This document shows positions 56,408 through 64,000 of a stretch of 64,000 bases of DNA, in pieces. The stretch is taken from the NCBI GenBank assembly GCA_012931725.1, contig CM022953.1:60582321-60646320 (forward strand). Reading direction: 5' to 3'. A program made the position numbers and the translations under genes. Within the stretch, counting starts at the first letter, position 1. The number at the start of each line of letters is the position of its first letter. The stretch comes from Litsea cubeba (lineage: Eukaryota > Streptophyta > Magnoliopsida > Laurales > Lauraceae). The notes below the pieces were generated by a model. The model saw nothing but the letters and a program-made list of their open reading frames with translations, did no database searches and was not told the origin of the DNA.

Positions 56408-57176
56408 TGTAAGTGCCTAAATATCACGGACTTTGTAATGGAGGTTATTTTGAGTCTGATGCTCCTTCGAAGATGGTGAGTAGCCTAAGATCCTGAAAGG
56501 GGAGAAGATGAGGACGTCAAAGGACCCTGGCTGTGGGCATCACAAGGCTCTCCGATGCCTAAGTCAGTGAGAGATCTGAGCAATAGGATAGAGATAAGGA
56601 AGGAGAGAGACAGAGTAGCAGCTCTCTGGTTGTGATTGTGCGTACCTGTGATGGAGTTCGCTCATCTATTTATAGAGGAGGAGGTCTATGTTGCATGGCG
56701 GGGCTCATGACGACGTCCTAGCATTCCCAGAGATACTGTCATGTCAGCCCACTATTCATTAAATGGAAATCCGATCAGCCCATTATGCATTAAATGCTGG
56801 TCTAATTGGGCCTTACCACATCTGACTTTTGGGCCTAGTCCCATCGGGCCTGGCTTGGAGCCATACTCTGATGGGACGTAGCCACTGGATGCCACTCTGT
56901 CAGGGGTGAGGGGTGGCCAAGATGGCTTTGTCAGACCCAGCTGGATATCCTTGAAAGTACAACCATCATCGTCCATCTCGGCTAAAGGTTTGGCTCTGGT
57001 GCCGAGCTGAGCGGTCGAAGTGAAGGTTTCGTATTGAGGTCGGGGGTGCCCGAGACCACAAATGGCCTCGACCTCGGATAGCGCATGAGTAACGTTCACC
57101 GAGGCTAAGGCGTGATTAGCCGACACTAGTGCCGTAGTTATTATAACCCCAGTGTTTTGGGAGACATCCCCACACA
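56408..57176 (-). mobile_element. 5' LTR of element B
   Basis: This 769-bp LTR runs TGTAAGTGCC to CCCCACACA in plus orientation. It differs from the 3' LTR mainly by an extra AGCCTAAGATCCTGAAAGG near 56480 and scattered substitutions. A TATA box (CTATAAATAG on the minus strand) is at about 56666-56678. The ORF at 56752-57210 reads the LTR. Confidence 0.88.
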
Positions 57177-57806
57177 GGGTTGTTTGAAGATAACGATGTA
57201 GTCCGTGCAAATAGAAAAAAAGGCCTCATCCCTGGTTGGGTGGAGGGAGACAAAGAATCCCCTCTGCAACTCCCTTTCTTCTCCACTCAACATATCGAAG
57301 ACCGAAAAACCCTTTTTTCCTTCATTTTTCTCTTCTTCTGAGAAACGCTTTGGCAAAGGGCGGGAGATCGTTGTTGTGTTTAGGGTAGAAAACAAAGTTG
57401 GTTCTATACATGATGATGTTGTTCGCATAGATGGAAGGGTAAACCTGTCCAATTTACTTGTACGAACCCTAATCTGGATGTTATTATGTATTCATAACCT
57501 AATTTGTCTAATTTAGATTTAGAAACAGTTATTTGGTAAAAAATTATATTTTTTTTAAGTGGGCCCGTAACACTTTATGCAAGTCACCATATGTTTTAAT
57601 CATTAGTTTTTTTTATAAGTGGGTCCGTAACAACTTGCAAAAGCCACCATCTTTTTAATCAATTTTCACTTTTATCAGTGGTCCCCACGGAAGAAATGAC
57701 TTACACATGCATTACCTCTACCTGTATTAGTAAAACAAATCGTGTAACATCTTACACCAAATTCTTAGGCGGGACAGATGTACAAGGATTTAATATTATA
57801 ACTAGC
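57177..57806. other. Flanking DNA right of element B
   Basis: This continues 43789-44428. ORFs of about 100 codons exist on both strands (57141-57452 minus and 57205-57516 plus), but neither shows a known domain, and each runs into or beside the element edge. From 57555 to 57660 there are two diverged units of AAGTGG(G)CCCGTAACA(A)CTT. No feature beyond this can be supported. Confidence 0.4.
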
Positions 57807-60740
57807 ACCAAACGCCCGTGCTAAGCCCGGGCCAAAAGGAAAAATATATTAAAAATTTAAGAATTATTTTAAAATATTATTAAGATAAAAAAAACTCTAA
57901 AAGAAAGAAGTTTATTATCTTTGAATATGAGAATCTTTTAACATGTGATGAAAATAAATATAAAATGAGAAATAAACTTACATAACATAATGCCCTCTTG
58001 AATTTAAAGGCATCGACCATTACACAAGTATGAATGTGTATCTATATAGGGGCAGCTCTCCTAAGCTAAAGCTTAGGTTAAGGTAAGCTCAAGTTTGTGG
58101 TGGGGACCACCTGGTGACCCACATGGGGGTGGTGATATGGGGATTTCAAGGACTCATTGGGACCATTCTCTTTGTAAAAAATTAGTCTCAACCGTGGTTT
58201 CTACCATCTCCATTTAGCCCCAAAAGTTTAATAGTCAACAATCCATTCGGATTAGTACACAGTCGATCCAACGGTCCAGTAAATCCGAATATGACCAAAA
58301 GCTAGTGGACATGTACAATTTAGGGAGGTCGTGTTTTTGGTCCATTTGGATGGACCAAGGGTGGGCCCCACAAGCGTAAGCTTGCAGAATAAAATGGAGC
58401 GATATGGTGCCCGGGCTCAAAAACTATAATGAAATATGTGATTCTTTTTTGAGATATTATCGGAAAAGTACAAATTTTGTAGAAATAAATAAGTAGTTTA
58501 TATTTATTATATATATAACTTTAATAGAAAAGAAAAAGTAACTTGGTGGGGTCACATGATGTAACGTCTAACGTTGAGCCTCATATCCTAATTCCTTCAA
58601 GGTGTGTCCAATTGGACAGTGGGACCTTGCTGATGTGTCATTCCGAGGATCCTTAGTGGGGTCACATGATGTAACATCCAAAGATATGCCCATATCTAAG
58701 TATCTAAAGGTGTGTCCAATTGAATATTTGGTCAGTAGGCCTTTGTTGATGTGGTGTTCCAAGGAGCATTGGTGGGGTCACATGATGTAATTTTTAAAAG
58801 TGAGCATCTTATCCTAATTCATTAAGGTGCATCATGATGTGTTTGAAGGTGGCCTTGTTTGTCTGGTCTTTAACTTGAAAGACATATCCCGTAGTATCAT
58901 CAACTTCTTGGTAGAAGTGGAGAAAGGATAGGTGTGATAAGGATGGAAGAAGTTGTTTAGAGAAAGAGACATGCTGAATGCACCGAAAAAAAGGCCTGAA
59001 AAAGGGCCTGAAAGGCCCTGGGCCCTAGGATCACAGGCCTTGGACCCTTGGATCAAATGTGATCCTAAGGATCCTAAGGCCCAGGGCCTTTCAGGCCCTT
59101 TTTCAGGCCATATTTTCGGTGCATTCAGACTTTCACTTAGAGAAATTGTAGGAGATATGATAAAGATGTGAGTTTGTTATATTTATAAAATTTTTTGAAT
59201 GAAATGGAGAGATTTAGGGAGGTGATTTGGAAAAGACAATTGAAGACCAAACGCCCGTGCTAAGCCCGGGCCAAAAGTAAAAATATATTAGAAACATAAT
59301 AATTATTTTAAAATATTATTAAGATAAAATAGGTCTAAAAGAAAGAAATTTATTATCTTTGAATATTAGAATCTTTTAACATGTGATGAAAATAAATATA
59401 AAATGAGAAGTAAACTTACATAACATAATGCCCTCTTGAATTTAAAGTCATCGACCATTACACAAGTATGAATGTGTGTCTATATAGGGACAGCTCTCCT
59501 AAGCTAAAGCTTAGGTTAAGGTAAGCTCAAGTTTGTGGTGGGGCCCACCTGGTGACCCACATGGGGGTGGTGATGTGGGGGTTTCAAGGACTCCCTGGGA
59601 CCATTCTCTTTGCAAAAAACTTAGTCTCAACCGTGGTTTCTACCATCTCCATCTAGCCCGAAAAGTTTAATGGTCAACAATCCATTCGGATCGGTACACA
59701 ACCGATCCAACGGTCCATTAAATCCGGATCTAACCAAAAGCTAGTGGACATGTAAAATTTAGGGAGGTCGTGATGTTTGGTGCATTTGGATGGACCAAGG
59801 GTGGGCCCAACAAGCGTAAGCTTACAGAATTAAATGGAGGGGTATGGTGCGCGGGCTCAAAAAATATAATGAAATATGTGATTCTTTTCTGAGATATTAT
59901 CGGAAAAGAACAAATTTTATAGAAATAAATAAGTAGTTTATATTTATTATATATAATCTTAATAAAAAAGAAAAATAACTTGGTTGGGTCATATACTGTA
60001 ACATCTAACGGTGAGCCTCATATCCTAATTCCTTCAAGGTGTATCCAATTGGACAGTGGGACCTTGCTGATGTGTCATTCCGAGGATCCTTAGTGGGGTC
60101 ACATGATGTAACATCTAAAGATATGCCCATATCCAAATATCTAAAGGTGTGTCCAATTGAATATTTTGTCAGTAGGCCCTTGTTGATGTGGTGTTCCAAG
60201 GAGCATTGGTGGGGTCACATGATGTAATTTTTAAAAGTGAGCATCTTATCCTAATTCATTAAGGTGCATCATGATGTGTTTGAAGGTGGCCTTGTTTGTC
60301 TGGTCTTTAACTTGAAAGACATATCCCGTGGTATCATCAACTTCTTGGTAGAAGTGGAGAAAGGATAGGTGTAATAAGGATGGAATAAGTTGTTTAGAGA
60401 AATTGTAGGAGATATGATAAAGAAGTGAGTTTGTTATCTTTATAAGAAACTCTGAATGAAATGGAGAGATTTAGGGAGGTAATTTGGAAAAGATAATTGA
60501 AATGGAGATTTACGGAGGAGATCTGTTTTAGATGAGTGTGGTGCCCACTTTTTCTTATATATTTCTTTGAAAGGAGAGACTTTTTAGTGATAACGTGGCA
60601 CCCTCATAGCCCACCTCTCACACCCAAAGCTCTATGTGATTTTATAAGTATTTTTCTGAAAGGAGAGACTTTTTAGGGATGACGTGGCACCCGTACAGCC
60701 CACCTCCCCCTTTGCTTTAATATATATAAAGAGCCCCTAA
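57807..60740 (+). repeat. Helitron-like element with tandemly duplicated 1.26-kb unit
   Basis: Unit 1 starts at 57807 and unit 2 at 59246, both with ACCAAACGCCCGTGCTAAGC. They are nearly identical apart from a MITE in unit 1. Each contains three diverged repeats of GTGGGGTCACATGATGTAA (58548, 58660, 58771 in unit 1). The CCCGTGCTAAGC-CCGGGCC palindrome near an ACTAGC context resembles the terminal text of many plant Helitrons. The tail (CCCTTTGCTTTAATATATATAAAGAG, about 60710) is similar in style. No helicase gene is present, so it would be non-autonomous. The small ORFs at 58602 and 60039 are duplicated with the unit and show no coding signature. Confidence 0.5.
58965..59136 (+). mobile_element. 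hAT-type MITE in unit 1
   Basis: This 172-bp insertion is flanked by TTAGAGAA on both sides (58957-58964 and 59137-59144). Unit 2 has the empty site with one TTAGAGAA (about 60390-60400). The element is a near-perfect palindrome (CTGAATGCACCGAAAA..TTTTCGGTGCATTCAG arms, GGCCTGAAAAAGGGCC core). The 8-bp duplication points to the hAT superfamily. Confidence 0.85.
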
Positions 60741-61040
60741 GATATAGGATTCATCATTATCTCCAATTTACCAAATTTTTAGGCATTCCATATATGCAAG
60801 CATTTGAAGCTATTAGAAGAGGAAGAAAAGTAGCAAATAACTGCATGTGTCGTTAAACATGGGGCGTTTTGGCTTTACAAAGTGCTTCGGGTGTTATGTA
60901 GATCTCCTTATATATACATGGTATTAAATAATGTGTTTAGGTTGTAATAAAAAGATGAGATATTTGGGACACCAGTTACAATCTAGAAACGTGGAAAAGA
61001 GATATAAGAGTCATGTAAGTGAGATTGGGAAGAGAGTTAA
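60741..61040. other. Unassigned AT-rich DNA
   Basis: This runs between the Helitron-like element and the solo LTR. No ORF or repeat is seen. Confidence 0.4.
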
Positions 61041-61671
61041 TGTTACACCCCGTCGACCCGAGTTAATCAAGATTAACTCTAATTGATTGGAATTGATGCT
61101 TATTAATTATGTTAATTAAGCTAATTATGGTTAATGACCAAATTGAATTGAATTAGCCTCAAATGATTGATTTGGGCTTAATGAAATGTTAATGAATGAG
61201 ATTGAACTATTTGAGTTGGTTTTAGACCCAAACAAAGGAAGACAAGGACTTTTCCGTAAATATGGATTTTCACGTATTTCGTCGAATACGATAACTCTTG
61301 ATACCAACGCATGTGTCTCAAAGAGTACGTTAACTTTCATAATAGACTTGAACTCATTGGACTTGAAACGGATCAAATGACCTTTCATTTGACTTGAATT
61401 GTAAATAGAGTTAGAGATGAAGAGGCTAAGTGTAAACTTATGTGACATAAATAGAGAAATGAAATGTGTATGTTGGACTTTACTTTTATGTAAAGGACTC
61501 ATACAGTTTTAGTTGTTTCATCAATGTAAGTGTACATTTGACAGTATGAATGTATGTTTATCCCTTGTGGATCTTGTCTTAAGTTCGGTTAATTCAGAGT
61601 TTATGAAAGTAAGTATGGTTTGCGACTAGGGGTTTGTCCGGATTAATCAAATCTCGGCCCGGGTCGTGACA
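61041..61671 (+). mobile_element. Probable solo LTR (TGTTACACCCC family)
   Basis: This 631-bp segment starts TGTTACACCCCGTCGACCCGAG and ends GGCCCGGGTCGTGACA, terminal text common in plant chromovirus LTRs. The flanks are GTTAA (61036-61040) and ATTAA (61672-61676), a 5-bp duplication with one mismatch. The ORF at 61131-61502 on the minus strand has no known domain and is probably chance. Confidence 0.6.
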
Positions 61672-64000
61672 ATTAAAACCAAGAAATTCAAAATAAATTG
61701 AGGCTGAGGGCTGATTTCTCAATTGAGATCAAAATACATAGAGGCATGTTGATCTCATTTATTGCACATGAAAAATTATTAGAGAATGTTCATACCAAGC
61801 ACCAAGTAGGAACATGAACACAAAATAAAAAGGGCATGCGGATTGAGCATTTAGCAAATGATAGAAATAATCTATAATCGAAATCAATGATAGACATAAA
61901 AGAATAGAAGAATGCTCCAAACATACCAATAGAATTTATCCATTTACATTAGCATAAAAATCCCATCTTTCTGAGCCTTTTTGTTACGAGAATTCTTACG
62001 ACCCCGAGCTATGGTGACGTTTTATAGCCACTGCTCCAAAAGCCGAAGACAGAAAGTTGGATAACCTCTAAGGGAGATTGCACCTCAAGTAGATTATTTT
62101 TGCAGAGAAATCTTATGAATGCTTTATGATGAGTCTTGAAAAGCGCACATTTTCATACACATTTTGGACCATTTTAAAGGCTTATTGATATTAAAGAGCT
62201 TCATTTAGTGTCAAATCATGTTTTTATGCAATTAGGATTTATTGTAGTGCATTCATGCATAATTTGCTCAAAAATCACACTTTTTGCATAAATTTATGAA
62301 ACTTGCCATTTTTGGAAATCTATTTTTGGTAAGTCGGTTATTTTGGATGCATCAAGAAGGGTCTCATGCATAGTCCATTTAAATACCTCACATGTGATTA
62401 TTGTTGAATTTATTTATTTCAATTTGTGTAGGAGAAATCAAGAATAAGACCCACATTGGTGAAATATGAGAGAGATAAAGGATAAAACAACTTTCGTGGT
62501 GGGCACACATATCTTGGTATTTTTGGAGAGTTTGAAAAGTCAACAATGGAAAGCTAGATTTGAGATTTCAAGATCAAGAAAGGAAACTTCAGATTTGGTA
62601 AGATCTAATACTTACTAAGTTTGAAACTCAAAAATCAAGAAAGAAATTCAAGAAAGAAAAGTGTGCGAGAAGAGTTGACAAGTCAATCAAATAAGCTTGG
62701 AAACAAACCAAAGATGGAAGGGCAGTCAAGAAACAAAGAAGAAAAGATCCCAAGATCCTTTTTGACGTCCACATGGGTCCCACACATCCCGTTGCACAAC
62801 TAACATAGAAGCTTCCATATGTGTACAATTATTTTCGGATTTTTCCGGGACAGCGTGATTAAAATGGTCATAACTCTGAGTCTGACCGTCGGATCAGTGT
62901 AATCCACACACTGTTGGAAAGATCTTTTTGAGTAGATATCCGTAGATCCAAGATTGTGTCAATCGAAGCTGAAACGAGGGAGATTTAATGCTATAATTTC
63001 TACTCGGGATTGCAATTTTGCACTTGGAAAGCACAAAAAGTCTCTCACTCACCTTCCTATTTCTTTGAAGACTTGTTGGCCAAGGAAGGGATTCACCATA
63101 CAAAGAAGATTTCATGCTACAAATTTGGAACAAAGAAGGAAAGAAACAGAGCAAAAATCTATAAATTGAAGGCATAGGCGTCCCTCTCCTCTCATGAGAA
63201 GATAGACCACCTCCCTCTAGAATTACTACTACAATCCATCTTCTTCCTCTCTCTTTCTCTCCATTGAAGTCCTCAAGGAGATTTGGCTAGGAAATCACAC
63301 TACACCCTTGGGTTTTCATGTAGAAGAGGCTTCTCATCCTAGTATGTAATTGTCTTGGTTTATTTTTTATCTTATGTAAAGAATTTGCATATTAGTAAAA
63401 TTGTTTCTTCCTCTTTTCAATTTTTTACTTGTCCTTGGATTGACAACCCAAGGACCTAAGAGCATGATTCAAATTATGAACCCGCTTAGAATAGAATTCT
63501 GAAAGAGAAGAATACACTTCCGCACATTTAAATTTATGTTCTTCCTCACATTTAAATTCCTGCTAAAACCACACATTTACTTTTCTTGTTTTTACCACAC
63601 GTTTAAATTCTTGAACTTTTGTTTATTTTCTTTATTTTTATGATCAATTCAATTTTACATCTATTTTTTCAAAGTTTATGGTTGGAACTAGTTAGCATTG
63701 CATGCATATTCATATTGGTGGAGTTAACATATGTTTAAGTTGCTGGTTATTTGCGTATTCATAACTGAATCGAAATTGGAATCGGAGATTTAAATTGAAT
63801 AAGCAAGAAAAATAAGAGATTTGAGTCAAGAATCTTGTCCAAATATCTTTTGAAAATTCGGATCCCAACATAAAGTGCACAATTCTGCACATTGGTGTAG
63901 AAATTTCAGGACAGATTCTATGTGAAAAGTTTGCGATTAGAGATCTGATCAAAACACATTATTTTTCGATGAAACTTGGGAAATTTAAAGTTTGATCAGT
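61672..64000. repeat. Unassigned LTR-like DNA to the right edge
   Basis: From about 62127 (TGATGAGTCTTGAAAAGCGC) the text resembles a long LTR U3. It includes the stretch TCATAACTCTGAGTCTGACCGTCGGATC (62870-62897), found in similar form at 38880, and a TATA box CTATAAATT at 63159-63167 followed by pyrimidine-rich R-U5-like DNA. No end or partner LTR is inside the window. No coding region is supported. Confidence 0.35.

Larger units (their letters stand above)
44429..57176 (-). mobile_element. Tat-lineage Ty3/gypsy element B
   Basis: This is a nearly complete minus-strand element. The 5' LTR (56408-57176), primer site, gag, protease, RT, two RNase H domains and integrase (50605-54300), an antisense gene (45760-49917), a polypurine tract and the 3' LTR (44429-45182) are in order. 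The flanks share GGGT (44425-44428 and 57177-57180), a 4-bp match or a 5-bp duplication with one change. A 2.0-kb LTR-like insertion interrupts the antisense gene. Its dual RNase H and antisense gene put it in the same lineage as family A, though the two families are clearly distinct in sequence. Confidence 0.88.

Noticed and set aside
57141..57516. ORFs of 103 codons on both strands beside element B
   Set aside because: One crosses the LTR boundary; neither has a recognisable domain or splice context. A decayed host exon remains possible but unsupported.
58602..60227. Duplicated 62-codon ORFs (58602-58790 and 60039-60227)
   Set aside because: They are conserved only because the whole 1.26-kb unit is duplicated, and both strands are open equally.
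1..64000. tRNA, rRNA or organellar genes
   Set aside because: I saw no tRNA-like A/B boxes with a foldable cloverleaf, no rRNA text and no plastid or mitochondrial genes.

Overview
The window looks like intergenic nuclear DNA of a flowering plant with a large, repeat-rich genome. I see no intact host gene, rRNA or tRNA. Almost everything can be assigned to plant transposable elements in various states of decay. The evidence for a plant is the Tat-lineage Ty3/gypsy elements with two RNase H domains, a Sirevirus-type Ty1/copia element, CACTA- and hAT-type MITEs, and GT-AG introns with plant-like T-rich tracts. The species cannot be named from this sequence.

Layout. (1) 1-26567: two units of one Tat-lineage family (family A, + strand) that share a middle LTR. 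Unit A1 enters from the left edge (pol 5-3203, repeat-rich 3' region, LTR 10430-12783). Unit A2 runs from that LTR through gag, a long linker, protease, a G-patch-like segment and pol (12784-21294) to the right LTR (23965-26567). (2) 26865-43783: a Sirevirus-like copia element, enlarged to 16.9 kb by nested insertions and framed by the 5-bp duplication TCTAC. Its 3' region holds a minus-strand LTR-element fragment (about 33640-39312), which itself holds a solo LTR (36184-37075). Its 3' LTR is split by a 2.9-kb insertion (40087-42990). (3) 44429-57176: a second Tat-lineage family (family B) on the minus strand, with paired LTRs, a primer-binding site, gag, protease, RT, two RNase H domains and integrase. 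(4) 57800-60740: a Helitron-like tandem duplication carrying a hAT-type MITE. (5) 61041-61671: a probable solo LTR, then unassigned LTR-like DNA to the right edge.

The main observation is an extra gene read antisense to the retrotransposon in both Tat families. In A1 it lies on the minus strand at 4631-9250. It has its own TATA box (9371-9380), a 10-nt first coding exon whose splice phase fits exon 2 exactly, several more GT-AG introns, a plant-mobile-domain-like region, a basic patch, an acidic linker and a C-terminal coiled coil. In B it lies on the plus strand at 45760-49917. It has its own TATA box, a 5'-UTR intron, an N-terminal domain resembling the putative gypsy-type transposon family (Transposase_28), a charged linker and a C-terminal coiled coil. 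The two proteins look unrelated in sequence but have the same position, orientation, promoter and domain order. Unit A2 has lost this gene by a 4.6-kb deletion but keeps its promoter and first exon.

Decay is advanced. A2 pol and the copia ORFs carry many nonsense codons, mostly of the CAA/CAG/CGA/TGG to stop type expected from cytosine deamination. A1 pol and its antisense gene are the best preserved.
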